A stretch of 64,000 bases of DNA from Piper betle (GCA_033002965.1 JAURVB010014405.1:124001-188000), one strand, 5' to 3'. Counted from the first letter of the stretch, positions 45,851 through 57,821 are shown. Program-made: numbers and translations. The notes: generated by a model from the sequence alone, not told the origin.

Positions 45851-48084
45851 CAATAATCAAACAAGTTGCCTACCTCTCCAGAAATAACTACCAATAAGGC
45901 AATACTAGCAGATGGGGGTCTTAACACCCACGAAAAATCATGAAACTTCCAGAATACTATTACAAGCCAATAAGCCAAGGCCCGCACAACCAAACAATGA
46001 GAAATTTTTGGTCTAAGTCAACAACTTCATATTTATAGACAAATATGCCTACGCCCTCACAACCTCTATATATCACTCGGCATGGTACTAAGGTGGCTAG
46101 GAGTAGTGCTAGGATAGGGCCGCAATTTTTGAAAATAGGTTGTATTTATAGTACCCTATTTACATTTCACTACTTTAGGGTGCAAAGGAGTGCCATTGCA
46201 ATTGTTATAACAGGTACCACCCACTCTCTTGTTTGTGAAATTTGCAAAACAATGTGTACTTATATAGTAGGCTTAAGTAGGGACTTATATAATATGTTTC
46301 TGGATCTTCAGTTCGAAAACCAGCAAGAGATCTCATCCTTTTAATTTTATTAAACTGTAAAAAACTTGCAAATTGGCACGGCATCGGAGGGATCCGATGA
46401 AATGTCACCGACGTCGTCCTATGTCTAAAACTTGATTAAAATCTTACTCATGGAGCCAAATAAAGGTGAAGCGGAAGAGTCAAACAGACTAGATGAGTCG
46501 AGTTCTTCATCCTAACTTAGGGAGCTTACTTTGCATAGCCAAACGAGGCAAAACGAGGCAATGCCTCAACACATGCAAGCATGAACACACAGTGGGAGAC
46601 CTGATTATCTTACTTATCTTTCTTAATGGCATGTTAAACCTCATTAGGTAGTCTTAATTAGGGTTTTGGTTGTAAGTATACTTAGTGAAAAAGTTCCAAC
46701 TTTTATGGTTTATCGTTTGAACTTAACCGAATGATTTTTTAGACAAGCCAAAAGGTGTTCAAATGGGCTGAAATTTAGACCAGTGGGCCTTGACACTCTA
46801 GGGGTTTAATGTAAAAATTATCAAATGTGGGCCCATGGGCCAACATAGTAAACAAGGCTCATTAAGGTCAGCTAAGGCGTTGGGATTAGTGTTCCTAGGT
46901 AGCACATCAATTTTTCCAAGTTTCAGTCATGGTCTTAAAGACTCCAAATGGGCTTGGGTAAAATCTGTAAGTTATCCAACTCTTGGGCTTAAATAGTCTA
47001 TAATTTTTAGTCAAAACTCCAAGTATTTGAGCTTGAATGGACTCAAGAGTGGAAGACATTAGTTAGATCCTTTTTGAAGCTGGCTAGACCTACTTGGCTT
47101 CGAAAATTCCTAACCCAATGCAATTTGACTGCCAAATAACTAGGGTTTGGGATTTTATAATTGGAGCTAGGGAACTATGGCTTTACCTTTTATTCCTGTG
47201 CACTCACCTTAAATGATTTTTAACTTAGCCCAAAAGTTATATATTTCTAGTAGACAATTATCTCGGCCATACATGATTTTTTACAGATTTGAATGTGATC
47301 TTTTAGCAAGCTCACTGAGGAGCATAAACTCTGAGCATGACAAGGCACAATAGCAGCACAACAAGCACATCATACAATTAGGGATTTTATTCGGGCCCTT
47401 AATGCGGTTATCTTAGCATGGTTTTTTTATACAAGCAAGAAAACATGTAGGGATACAAACATGAAAAAGATACACATTAATTGCGACCTACATTAAGTGT
47501 AAAAATTGGAGAAATGGGCAGCCAAGTCACTATGAGCAGGAAAGTGCCACCTTTTACCAAGTTTGGCACCAATACATGCTCATACATGCATAATCAGACA
47601 TAACAATATGAACAAAACGTGTAGATATATCTCTTATGAAGCTAACAAGAGAATAATCATGCACATCTACAACTTACATCATTAGATATGATTTATTTCC
47701 CAAAATAGTGCAAATAGATGACCATGCTGCATTCAAAAACACTTAACTATTTCTATAAACATGATAAAATAATTATTCAAAGTTCTACTAACTCCTAGAA
47801 CATATATATACAATTTAAAAATATAAAAAAATACATTCGCATACCGATATGTACAAACATAGCACAACACAACACAAAGAGACAAATAGCTTTGGTTTTT
47901 ACCTCAAACAATTCATAGGGGAGGTCTCTTGGGGCTTCCCACCCCAAGTGAGGCTAGAGAAGGTATGTATAATGTTAGGGAGGGAAGCAAGGAGCAAGGA
48001 CGAGTCAAAGAAAATAAGAGCAAAGGGTAAAAAATGAGGGAGAAGGGCTAAATTGATAGAAAAGGGAAACCGTGTTGGCACAAG
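43415..48084. other. Repeat-like DNA without a recognisable gene
   Basis: 43420-44600 reads like an untranslated LTR/leader of a copia element, but no gag or RT follows. 44850-48080 has the texture of long gypsy LTR DNA (a TGTAACAATC start near 44852, pyrimidine-rich 45720-45780) with no domains. A (TA)n tract lies at 45803-45847. ORFs up to 99 codons (46045-46344) match nothing I recognise. Confidence 0.35.
45803..45847. repeat. (TA)n microsatellite
   Basis: About 22 alternating TA units, not associated with a foldback element. Confidence 0.95.
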
Positions 48085-48853
48085 TGTAAGATCCCTCACC
48101 TTAGTCTCACATTTAATACTTAATGGGGTAAGATCATGTTTATAATTAAAAATGGGCTATAGATCTTCAACTTTAGTTAACTGCTTTTAAAGATATGACT
48201 TCGGACCATTTGTCTGTACATTGGATAGGGTCGTTATAGATGGTATCAGAGCAACCTCATTCCGTATTGTATAGTGGGCTGAACTAATAATGTTGGCTAG
48301 GCTATTGGTCACGTGAATGAGAAAGACGTTGGTTGGGGCTAGCGACGGGCCAAGTGTAGAAATTTCGTGGACGAAATTTCCTAAGGTGGGTGGATTGTGT
48401 TAATTTCAACTTAGTCCTACATTTAATACTTGCTGTAATGAGACCGGTTTATAAGTGGGAATGAGCTATAGATCTTCAAATTAGTTAATCATTTTTAATA
48501 GATAACTTAGGCAATTATGCTACATTTTGAGTTGGGCATTACGAACGGTATTAGACCAACCTGGTTCCATGTTAGATGGTGGGCTGGACTAAGGACATTG
48601 GCAAGGTTGCTGGTCATGAGCCAGAGATGGATGTAGGCTGGGGATAGTGACAGGTCAAGTATAGGAACTTCAAGGATAAAATTTCCTAAAATGTACAAAT
48701 TGTGAGATCCCTCAACTTAGCTTCACATGTAATACCTGCTAGGGTAAATCCTATATATAAGTGGGAATGGACTATAGATCTTCAACTTCAGTTAACCACT
48801 TTTGAAGAGATGACTTAGGCTCATTAGTTTGCACTTTAGGTTGGATCGTTATA
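48085..48853 (+). mobile_element. Tandem TRIM array: three LTRs, two internal regions
   Basis: LTR 1 is 48085-48238, LTR 2 is 48396-48543 and LTR 3 is 48701-48853. They share starts TGTAAGATCCC / TGTGTTAATTTC / TGTGAGATCCC and blocks such as GCTATAGATCTTCAA. LTR 1 is followed by a perfect primer site TGGTATCAGAGC (48241-48252); LTR 2 by a decayed one, CGGTATTAGACC (48546-48557). Each internal region is about 157 bp with no coding capacity. Five-base flanks ACAAG and GCAAT do not match exactly. Confidence 0.85.
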
Positions 48854-50126
48854 GCAATAATGTTAGTCCAGTGCAAGGGTGTTGGCCTCTACAAATCAGA
48901 CTGCAAATTTGCCAGAACCTAGACCACGGTGCTTGTTGAGTCGAGCTGCACGCAAAGTCAAGTCAACCACTGGGCACAAGAGAACCCTTACCTGAAACCT
49001 TAACCCTAAAAAAATACTAGGGCTTGAAAATTTAGATGAGAATACTAAACAAAGCCAAAACTGACACGAAGCCAAACAAAGCCAATCAGAGATGGTCAAA
49101 AATTTAGGTGAGAATGCTAAATGGGCATCGAACCCCAATCTCGATTGGGTGAAAGTCTAAAACTCGAATCATGACAAGGACCATTGGGGCTATCCATTGG
49201 TTCAAAATCCCCATGATGCATACAAAAAAGGCACCCTGAAAATCCAAATAGAATACACCAACGACCTAGATCTCGCCCTAAAACCCTAAATTTACTCTCT
49301 CTCTCCCTCTAAAGCTCATATACCTTGTGGATCCTTTGATAAATTATACTCTGTTATAGCATAACTGGTGCTATTATCCGCATATTAGAACATACTCAGC
49401 CTCCACAATATACAAACGACCATATGGACTCTACACTCAGGGTCTAAAGTTGGATTGACTCAAACTACAGCTCAAGTAACCGAACCTACTCAAACGTAGT
49501 AGAGGTGGGCGAAACTTACTGCGGAGAAACCCTAAGTCGATGCTAGGGATTTATATTATGTTTAAAATTATACACTTTGGAAGCGAGGATTTTATATTGG
49601 TTCCAACTTTGACCGAGACAAACCCAAAAGCATTTAATGATCTTATAACTTGAGCTTCTATGTTCCAAATAGTGACTTAGAAAAATCTAGATGATGATCA
49701 TCAAAACTTAAACTCAATATGGACTACTAATACACTTGATACTCTTATACAGAGATTAATCAACTCAAGGTTTCTTGGCATTCATAAACTTGAACCATGG
49801 AGATTCACTTGTGTAAAATGGTAACAAAAAATAGTAACAGATGGTCAATTATATGTACGCTGTGCTTATTATTCAATAATTGAAAATGGAGGAAGGGATA
49901 TACTAGTGAAGAGGGAGACTCCAGCGAGGTAACTACCTTAGGGGTAAGCATTCGATCAGTTCAATTCTAAACCAATCAACTTAATTAACTGAATTATGTT
50001 CAGCAACCAGATTTTATAACTGAAACCAAAGTGAATTAAACCACTACTTGACCACTCAAGATGGCCAGCCAAGGAAGGAAGGAGGAGTGAGAAGAAGATG
50101 TGAGGGGAACTGGTTTTTTTATTAAG

Positions 50127-50260
50127 GGTCCATTTGGTTGGCATGAAAATAGTGTAAATAAAATAATAAATTCATAGGAAATAGAATTGCAATGAAATAA
50201 AATGACATGAAAATTTTAAGGATTACATTTACATATTTGGATAGTAGAAAAATAAGATGA
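50127..50260 (+). mobile_element. MITE family B, copy 1 (start)
   Basis: Begins GGGTCCATTTGGTTGGCATG, followed by GAAAATAGTG and an AT-rich body. The same opening is seen at about 50474 and, on the other strand, ending near 55953. GGGTCC-TTTGGTT openings are frequent in hAT-type MITEs. The right end is not clearly defined. Confidence 0.45.
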
Positions 50261-50473
50261 ACATAAAATATTTTTAATGCGTGTGTCTACCAAAATTCCC
50301 TAATTTCTTACGTTTTTCATAAGAAAAAACTACTTTGTAAAATTTTACATAGACTTGCTTTGACTGAAAATAAAATTTCTTTTGACTAAATTTATGGAAA
50401 ACTGAATACAAGCAAACTTTTGATCTCCAGATTTTACATTTCTTTCGTATGATTTCAGGAACATCAAAAGGAC

Positions 50474-50590
50474 TCTAAGGCTCCCTTTAGATAGCATGAA
50501 AGCAACATAAATGATATGAAATTTTAAATAGTCAACTTACTAAAATTAGTATATATACAATATATTCTAAAAAAATTAAACCCTTACCGT
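50474..50590 (+). mobile_element. MITE family B, copy 2 (start)
   Basis: GGCTCCCTTTAGATAGCATG, then GATATGAAATTTTAAATAGT, aligns with the complement of copy 3 near 55950 over about 100 bases. End undefined. Confidence 0.4.
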
Positions 50591-51780
50591 GTATTAAGTC
50601 TCGGACTTTGGCATTTCAGCTTTTGATGATGAAACATTATTTATGTGGATTACATGATGAATTGCTTTATGATAAGGTTCAGTTGAACTAGAGCAAGTTG
50701 ATTCTTTGTTAAATTATGATTTGTATATTTTGGAATGCTATGACATTTCAGATTGATTTTAGTCATTTGGACATATTGTGAACATAGAGTTGATCTCGGT
50801 CAAGATGACTTGGACATGGACATGGACTTGATTTGAAGTCTTCTTGAAGACCGGTCATTCAAGAGGAGTCTAAAAGCTTTGAACTTATTTGAATTTAGAA
50901 TTCAAACTTGAACGAGAATCTTATGTTAGAGTTTGGAGGAGCCTTCTCCACATTAATGCTCAAGTGGTTTGGAGCTATGGGCAAGCTATGGACTTATGTC
51001 ACTATATAAGGAGCTTGTTATCAACATGGAAATATTGGAGCTCTATCTTAATATTCAAGTGTTACAGTATTCTAAAGTGGGTATAAGTTCAGAATAAGTT
51101 TGAAGAGTTACAAATGGATATAAGCTTCTGATAAAGCTTCATTGTGTCAACCTTAGGCATTTCTCAAGAGATCGGGCAAGACTGTGTTTTTGTAAATCTC
51201 TTGTGTTATAAAGATTGTGTTGATCTTGGGTGTGGTATATGGTTGCGCTATTGGGCTTATCTACACTTCGGGTGTGAAGTGAGGTTGAGTGGTGTTGTAA
51301 TTGTAAGTGTGAAGTTTGGCCAAGGGGTGAATGACAAGCGTGTAGTTTGTGAAGCTTGCTTGGGTTTGAGTGTGGTGAAGGATAAGTGAACTTATGAAGT
51401 ACTTGAATCTTCCTTGGTAAAGGACAAGTGATTATACACTTGGTTGTAACACACTTTTGGTTTGGCCATAGTAAAACATAGAAGCCCTACCCAACCGTAG
51501 GATATGGTGGTGTAGAAAAGAAGACGTATCAGTTATGAATCTTTATAAAACTCTTTGTGTTTGATTCCTTGTCCTTATTTTTTGTGCTTTAATTATTTTT
51601 GGCTAATGTACAAATTATTGCAACTAGTTTGTTTGAACTTACTTTAGCAATACTTGTTGTGATTATTTATATATAGTCACTTATATTTGCTTAGTATCTC
51701 CATAGGACAAGATCTTGTTTTCGATACTAACTCTTGATTTAGTGTTTTCGATATTCCACTACGTACTAAATCTTTCTTTT
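50590..51780 (+). repeat. Probable 5' LTR of a SIRE-like copia relic
   Basis: The segment ends just before TTGACATTAGAGC (51783-51795), a decayed Met-tRNA primer site, and is followed by gag-like coding remnants. The start cannot be fixed. Tandem-like GTGTGAAGTG words near 51280-51320 belong to the LTR. ORFs in it are not genes. Confidence 0.5.
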
Positions 51781-51782
51781 AA

Positions 51783-53040
51783 TTGACATTAGAGCTTTCG
51801 ATTAAGGTTAATGTGTTTCGAAAAAACCTAATAGCCATGGAGAGAAAGACAAAAGCTTTGGAAGGACAATCAACCACAAGACCTCATTTCTTTAATATTT
51901 CTAATTATACATATATGATGAGAATTTCCCTATTTTTTGTGATTTTGATCTATGACAGATTATGTTTGATGGACATATAGATCCTAAAACCGAAAGACGG
52001 TCATGAAATGAAAAGGAAAAGAAAGCACATTACTTAAATGCCAAAACTATAAATGCTCTATTTTATTTTTTATGTGAAACCGAATATATTAGAGTGTCTT
52101 GGTGCACTTTGGCTCAAGAGATATGAGACCTAAAGTAATGGTTATTGAAGAAGCTAAGAATTTAAAGACTATCACTACTGAGGAACTACTTAGATCTCTT
52201 ATCACTCACAAACATACATTGGAAAGGGATTAGAAAGAACATGAAGTTTATAAATAGAAAAGGAAAGACATTGCTCTACAATTATTGGTGGGAAGTTTGG
52301 ATGAGCCTAATCAAGCTTTACATTCTAAAGATTCAAGAATTTTGTAAACAAAAAGGTCTCGGATAAAAGGGGTGATAAAAAGAATAAGAAACTCCAATGT
52401 TATGAATGTAAAGATTTTAGACATGAGAAGTGAATGTCTGAACTTCAATAAGGAAGAGGAAGTTGATAAAAGAAAAGAAAAGGAAGAAGAAAAGGAAGAG
52501 GAAAAGAAAAGAAGGTTCTTCCAGCTTCACTAGAAAGTAAAGATGAAATAGATCATGACGAATTTCTAAAAGAATTTTGCTTTATGGCAAACGAAGAAGA
52601 AGATGAAATTGATGAAGAGCTTCAAGTAACATTTGAAGAAATGTATCAAAACTTTATCAATATTGATTCAAGCCCTGTATTCTGAAAATAAAGAACTAAA
52701 TGCTAGAGTGACAAGCTTTGAACAAAAGAATGAAGAGCTTTCTTCGACAAACTTGAAGCTTACATCACGAATTGATGAAAAGGATGACAAGCTACACAAG
52801 ATGATTGGTGGTTCTCAAAAGCTCTCTGAAATATTACTTTGTTCAAAAGAGTCTACTATGCAAACTCAAACTAGGAGGAAACAAATATGGAGGTAATTTT
52901 AATAAATTTAATACTTTTGTTAAAGCTTCTACTTCTAGCTCTTGTAAAGGAAAATCAAGCAAACAAAGAACTAAATTGAAGGAACCTAATGGTCTCGGAA
53001 GACATAATGCTAAGATTTCAAAGTAATTCAGTACTTTCAA
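51783..53040 (+). pseudogene. SIRE-like copia gag relic
   Basis: Across several frames the plus strand gives RPHFFNISNYTYM (copia gag opening), EEAKNLKTITTEELLRSLIT, then LQCYECKDFRHEK, a zinc knuckle, KEFCFMANEEEDEIDEELQ, and a long coiled-coil-like stretch ENKELNARVTSFEQKNEELS with a MIGGSQKLSEIL box. These blocks in this order are the gag of SIRE/Maximus-type copia elements. Numerous stops and frame changes make it a relic. No protease, integrase or RT is found after it. Confidence 0.65.
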
Positions 53041-53624
53041 AATCTGATTTAGTTGCAGATATTTGGAATAATGGTTTGATTAGTTTTGGAAGATGAACAG
53101 GTAAGGAAATGGACATGGTTCATGCAGAACTAGTTCAAGGTTCCTACCATTGCATCTTCTTAAATCTTCAAAGGAAGGTGTTCTTCACCAAAGGTGCATG
53201 CTTAATGATTCTCAGTGCCATCGAAACTTAGCTGGCAATCTTGTGTGTTGCATGCTATGGTAAATCATCAAGATCTATTTGATTTCATTCAAGTTCGGTG
53301 TTTATAAGTTTTCAAAGCCTACAGAAGTTGGATTTATCTATTCACCGGTGAAATCAATTTGGGATTTTTCATCTTTAAAGATCAATTGGGTTCGATAATT
53401 GTTTCCAATTGATTCCTTTAGCCTTTTCAAGTTGTTTGAATCGATTTATTTTGAACCAAGCTTTCTGATTTGATCGTTTTTGCGATTCTGTGTGTAAAAA
53501 AGTTTTACCGAAACCAAATTTGATCAATTTCTAGACTCATTTGAAATGCCTCTGGATTACTGTTTGTTTTGATGTATTTGATGATGTCGAGTGGACTTGT
53601 ACCATCCCGAAGGAATAATGGAAA
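53041..53624. other. Unrecognised DNA before TRIM 2
   Basis: No coding family or repeat termini seen. Confidence 0.4.
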
Positions 53625-54512
53625 TGTTGGGTTTATCCCACATCGGTCGTGGATGATGTTGGTGACTTGCTTATAGGCTAATGGGAAAGCTTTATTTCTC
53701 AAATTAACTTTTGGATTAAGAGAGGCTCGTGACACCTATTACAAGTTTTTTGGGGGCCCGAAGGGCCCCACAGTAGTATCAGATCTTGGTTGGGGGCCAA
53801 AAGAGCACAAAAAGTGGTATCAAAGCTAGGTTACGATCTTGATCTTGGTTGGGGGCCAAAAGGGCACAAAAAGAAAGTGGTATCAAAGCTAGGTTATGAT
53901 CTTGATCTTGGTTGGGGGCCAAAAGGGCACAAAAAGTGGTATCAGAGCCCGGTTACGATTTTGAGAGATTTGGTCTTTACTTATGCCGATTGTCGGAGTT
54001 TCCTTCATGGGTTCCACCTGATGATTTAAGGGGAATTTGCATATATGAGTTTCGTATGATGAAAATGAGATTGTCAGACGATGATAGTTTTGGGGTCACC
54101 CGATGTGTGAAGGGGAGTTGTTAGTTTTGGGGTCACCCGATGTGTGAAGGGGAGTTGTTGGGTTGAGATTGTCAGACGATGATAATTTCGGGGTCGCTCG
54201 ATGTGCCCTATGTGTGAAGAGGAGTTGTTGGGTTTATCCCAGGAAATTGGCAGACAATGATAATTTCGGGGTTGCCCGATGTGTGAAGGGGAGTTGTTGG
54301 GTTTATCCCAGGAGATTTCCGGACGATAATAGTTTTGGGGTCGCCCGATGTGTGAAGGGGAATTGTTGGGTTTATCCCACATCGGTCATGGATAATGTTG
54401 GTAACTTGTTTATAGGGTAATGGGAAAACCTTAATCCTTAAGTTAATTTTTGGATTAAGAGAGGCCCGTGACACATATTGCAAGTTCCTTTTAGGGCCCG
54501 AAGGGCCCAACA
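53625..54512 (+). mobile_element. TRIM element 2 (888 bp) with amplified primer sites and PPT repeats
   Basis: LTRs at 53625-53772 and 54364-54512 each begin TGTTGGGTTTATCCC and end GGGCCC(C/A)ACA. The exact target duplication GGAAA is at 53620-53624 and 54513-54517. The LTR is the complement of the TRIM 1 LTR, so both belong to one family. After the 5' LTR, four primer-site-like words occur: TAGTATCAGATC (53774), TGGTATCAAAGC (53815 and 53878) and the perfect TGGTATCAGAGC (53937). Before the 3' LTR a GTGTGAAGGGGAGTTG polypurine unit occurs five times. No coding capacity; ORFs at 53790-54420 are repeat translations. Confidence 0.93.
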
Positions 54513-54544
54513 GGAAATTCAAGCTCTTAACCAAAAGGCAAAAG

Positions 54545-55605
54545 ATAGCTAAAGACAACAAAGGGAATTGAGTTTGGCTTCTAACTATCCGAAGAAGAAG
54601 AAAGATTTATTGTTTGATAGTTTTATTGTTTGGAATGCAATTCATGAACAATCTTTGGATCTTGAAGATTTTACTGTTGTGGATGGATTTTTAGAATATT
54701 TAGAAGCACAAGGATGGCTTTCAAATTTTACTAATCTAGAACTGAAAGTTACAATGACATTGATTGCTGAAATTTATCATTCTATGAATCACCAAATTGT
54801 AACTTGTGTTTAGGGATTAGTGGATAGATGTCAATTTAGACTCTCAGCCAATGATATAGCTAAGGATGTGTTGTTTCAGAGATATATATCTACTGCCGAA
54901 CTAGATGAAGTTGTTTTAAAATTCAGAGTGAGATACAAGAATCCAGTGAATGTTAAGGATTTAACTCTAATTGCTTTTATATTTTGACAAATTATGGTGA
55001 CCAATGTGCTACACCAAAGAGGTCACTTGAATAATGTTAGCATTTATTTTGGATGATTGTTAACCGAAAACAAATTAATCTTCAAGTTTAATTCTTAATC
55101 ATATGTTTAGGTGCACGAATCAGGGTAGATCCAAATTACCATATGTTCGGATGCTGACATCTTTGTTTGTAAAGAAATGGAGATGCCTTAATCACTATTG
55201 TGAAGTAATGATTTTGGATGGTGAACATTACACTAATTGAACCTCGGCCAGTTTCTTGAATCAACAAGATGTGTCAGGCATAGCCTAATTCTACCAAGAA
55301 TGTTGAGGAAGTTGATGATACTCAGCGTGAAAGGGGAACTGAATGAAGCCTAGGATGCTATTGATGTAATTAGGGAATCCGATTTGAAATCAAATAATGA
55401 TGTTGATAGGCAAATAGAGGATGTTCATATAGCTGAAAAGATTCCATCACAATCGAATGAGCCTAATAGCCTAGTTGATCATTTTGCTAGATTGAATATT
55501 AGGTTGGACTCAATGGATGCTCAGTTAATCAGTTATGGTGAGCAATTCGGTATGCTTAATAGCCAAATTGGTAATTTGGACGATAGGTGGTTTGAACGGA
55601 GATGA
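54545..55605 (+). pseudogene. Relic of a plant transposon-type ORF, unidentified
   Basis: An open frame at 54568-54813 (KKKKDLLFDSFIVWNAIHEQ.., FLEYLEAQGWLSNF) continues after a stop with FRLSANDIAKDVLFQRYIST, and a later frame at 55384-55605 ends in a heptad-like QLISYGEQFGMLNSQIGNLD. The pattern, a hydrophobic GW-containing helix region followed by a coiled coil, resembles the 'putative plant transposon protein' domain found in gypsy-related elements. That assignment is weak. Before the TRIM inserted, this region continued at 53620. Confidence 0.35.
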
Positions 55606-55779
55606 ATTAGGAAAAATACATTTGGATGTTTCATATTTGATTATCTTTAATGGCCCACCGATGTGCTTCTAATGAGCAAAAAAATTCTTTTTTCTTATCT
55701 ATTGAGATAAGAAAGAGAGGGACATTTTTTTGCTCATTTAATAGCACTTAGGTGGGCCACATGAGGTAATTATGATTAT

Positions 55780-55953
55780 TTTATATTCTCATGGATATAA
55801 ACATACTTAATTTGTATACAAATAATTAATTGAATTTTATTTTTTATAAAAAATATATTAAATACAGCACCATTGGTAAGGTTGACTATTTTAAAATTTT
55901 CATGCCATTTGCACTATTTTCATGGTAACCAATGGGACCCTAAATGTGTATCA
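55780..55953 (-). mobile_element. MITE family B, copy 3
   Basis: On the minus strand it opens AGGGTCCCATTGGTTACCAT, then GAAAATAGTGCAAATGGCAT, matching copies near 50127 and 50474. The other end is unclear. Confidence 0.45.
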
Positions 55954-56550
55954 TTAAATCCTTCCACCACCGAGTAACACACTCCGTAAGTAATTAATTC
56001 ATCAACTACCAATAACTCCATTATCCCAAGCTTTAGTTTCTAGGATCGTCTAACTCTTCACATTCCTTAGTCCAATTGAGCAAGCCCCACCCACTATGGT
56101 TGAACCACGTACGGCCCTTTAGGCCACATCCAAATTCTATTAGTATCATGTGATCGTCAATCCAAAAATGGTATTGGATAAAGTAAAATATTGATAAATT
56201 ATTTGAGTGAAAAATAATTTTAGAAAGAAATATACTTCTCCCAAAACAATACTGGAATTTTTCAATGTATCGTCTTTATCTGTTAAGGTGCCATTGATCT
56301 TCAACTCCGTATTCTTCAAACATAGTTTTCAATATTATATTCTTGTATCGTATCTGTCGGTCCGGTTCTATTCTCGCGTACCCTCTGTAAATCTATTGCG
56401 ATACAAGCCTTCGCACCATTTTAATTTGGACACGATTTTTCAATCTAAAATTTTTCCAAAACCCAAATTTTTATCGAAAATAATAGTATTTTAACCAATA
56501 TTTAATTAAATATTAACCACAAAAATAGCTTTAATAACAAATAAAACTCA

Positions 56551-57440
56551 GTTCAACCTACTTGACTCAAATATACTTCGTACCTACTACATGTTTGATA
56601 TAATAACTTGTCTGATTTTTAAACTTTGGCTTCAATTACTATTTACCTAGTTCCATCACATGTTATCCACCATGGCATCTATTGCCAAGTTTTTGTAACT
56701 TCATTTAAAATAAAGAAATTTCTGTGAGCTAGAGAAAATATGTAACGAAATGTGTTTTTTTATTTTGGTTGACATTCACCCCCATCTGATATTCCGTGAA
56801 ATGAAGCTTATATTACGACTCCATTTGTCCTGAGTGGCTTTGGAGTCAACTAAAGACTCAGGTCAAGTCACTTACTGCCATTAATTTCCTTCTACTTTCT
56901 CCAAGGCAAAATAGCAACTAGCTATATAAATCATTGATCGCACAAAAATATTTTCAATGTTTAATAAAATATTTATTTTTAATGTTCAATAAAAACTTTT
57001 ATTTACAATTTATAATATCTGATTGAGCACAGTTCGACCTGTTGAATCAAATATATTTCTTGCTAGTTATAAATCCAGAACGGTAATTATGGGCATATGG
57101 GTATTTTATTTATAACTTTAGCTTTGATTATTATTTATCTAGTCTGATTACATGTAATCCATCATGGCAAGTATTATTGTTTTCATGCTTCATTTGAAAA
57201 ATAATGAAATTTCATGCTAGTCTGAGTATATAAGAAATGTTTTCATTCCTTTATATATATATATATTTTTTAACATTGATCCCATATGATATTCCATGAA
57301 ATAAAGGCAAAGTCTCCATTAACCTGATGTTTGATACTCCATTCGTTTTCCTTGAGTGGCATTTTCTGGAGTCAAGTAAAGACTCAAAGTCAAGTCACCT
57401 ATTGCCTTTACCTTGGTCTTTCTTCAAGATAAAAAGCAAG
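56551..57440 (+). promoter_or_regulatory. Duplicated upstream region of the receptor-like gene with paired W-boxes
   Basis: Unit A (56551-56940) and unit B (57032-57440) are diverged direct copies; shared anchors are TTCxACCTxxTTGAxTCAAA, TATTCCxTGAAAT and TTGAGTGGC-type words. Each holds two W-box cores on the minus strand: TTGACT at 56844-56849 and TTGACC at 56861-56866 in A; TTGACT at 57370-57375 and 57388-57393 in B. Paired W-boxes are WRKY-factor sites, common upstream of immune genes. Their function here is inferred. Confidence 0.6.
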
Positions 57441-57760
57441 TAGCATGTATACCTTCTCTTACAAGTTGGTAACATATATTACTCGTAAAGATAGATCATA
57501 TGTGTTCCTTTATAATGTGAATTGGTGGACCTAAATATTCATTGCATGATTAGGTGAATGAATTTATAAGAAATTCATAAATGATTTTGCGTCAAAAATA
57601 GAAAGTTATACCCAATCATATTTACGAGTTATATTTTTTTATACATAAAGGCGATGCATTAGTTTCTCATGTATTGGACCATAACCGATGTCATCACTTT
57701 GAAAGGCTTCATGAACCAAACCATTACTTGTTCCAGCTTATCCCACAGGGCAAATTAATC

Positions 57761-57768
57761 TATATAAA
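57761..57768 (+). promoter_or_regulatory. TATA box of the receptor-like protein gene
   Basis: TATATAAA lies 60 bases before the first in-frame ATG (57821). Transcription would start near 57790, giving a very short leader. Confidence 0.6.
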
Positions 57769-57791
57769 GGCGTTGTAATTTGCACCATTAT

Positions 57792-57821
57792 ATGGCACAC
57801 AAGCATTTTGAGTGTTTGTGA
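57792..57821 (+). promoter_or_regulatory. Possible uORF overlapping the RLP start
   Basis: ATG at 57792 opens a nine-codon reading frame that ends with TGA at 57819-57821, sharing one base with the ATG at 57821 (TGATG). It counts only if transcription starts upstream of 57792, which the TATA position leaves open. Confidence 0.3.

Larger units (their letters stand above)
48854..50590. other. Intergenic repeat-rich DNA, no gene
   Basis: No coding family seen. Two members of a MITE-like family begin near 50127 and 50474 with GGGTCCATTTGGTTGG-type ends; see the family B entries. Confidence 0.4.

Noticed and set aside
51144..51389. 81-codon plus ORF with Cys/Gly-rich text
   Set aside because: Within a probable copia LTR with GTGTGAAG repeats; no support as a gene.
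53773..54380. Spaced repeats that might suggest a CRISPR array
   Set aside because: Repeats are explained by primer-site and PPT duplication within a TRIM with exact target duplication; plant nuclear context.
53790..54561. Repetitive ORFs with GWGPKGHKK and WDKPNNSPSHIG units
   Set aside because: Translations of the TRIM 2 tandem repeats; unit lengths and frames follow the DNA repeats.
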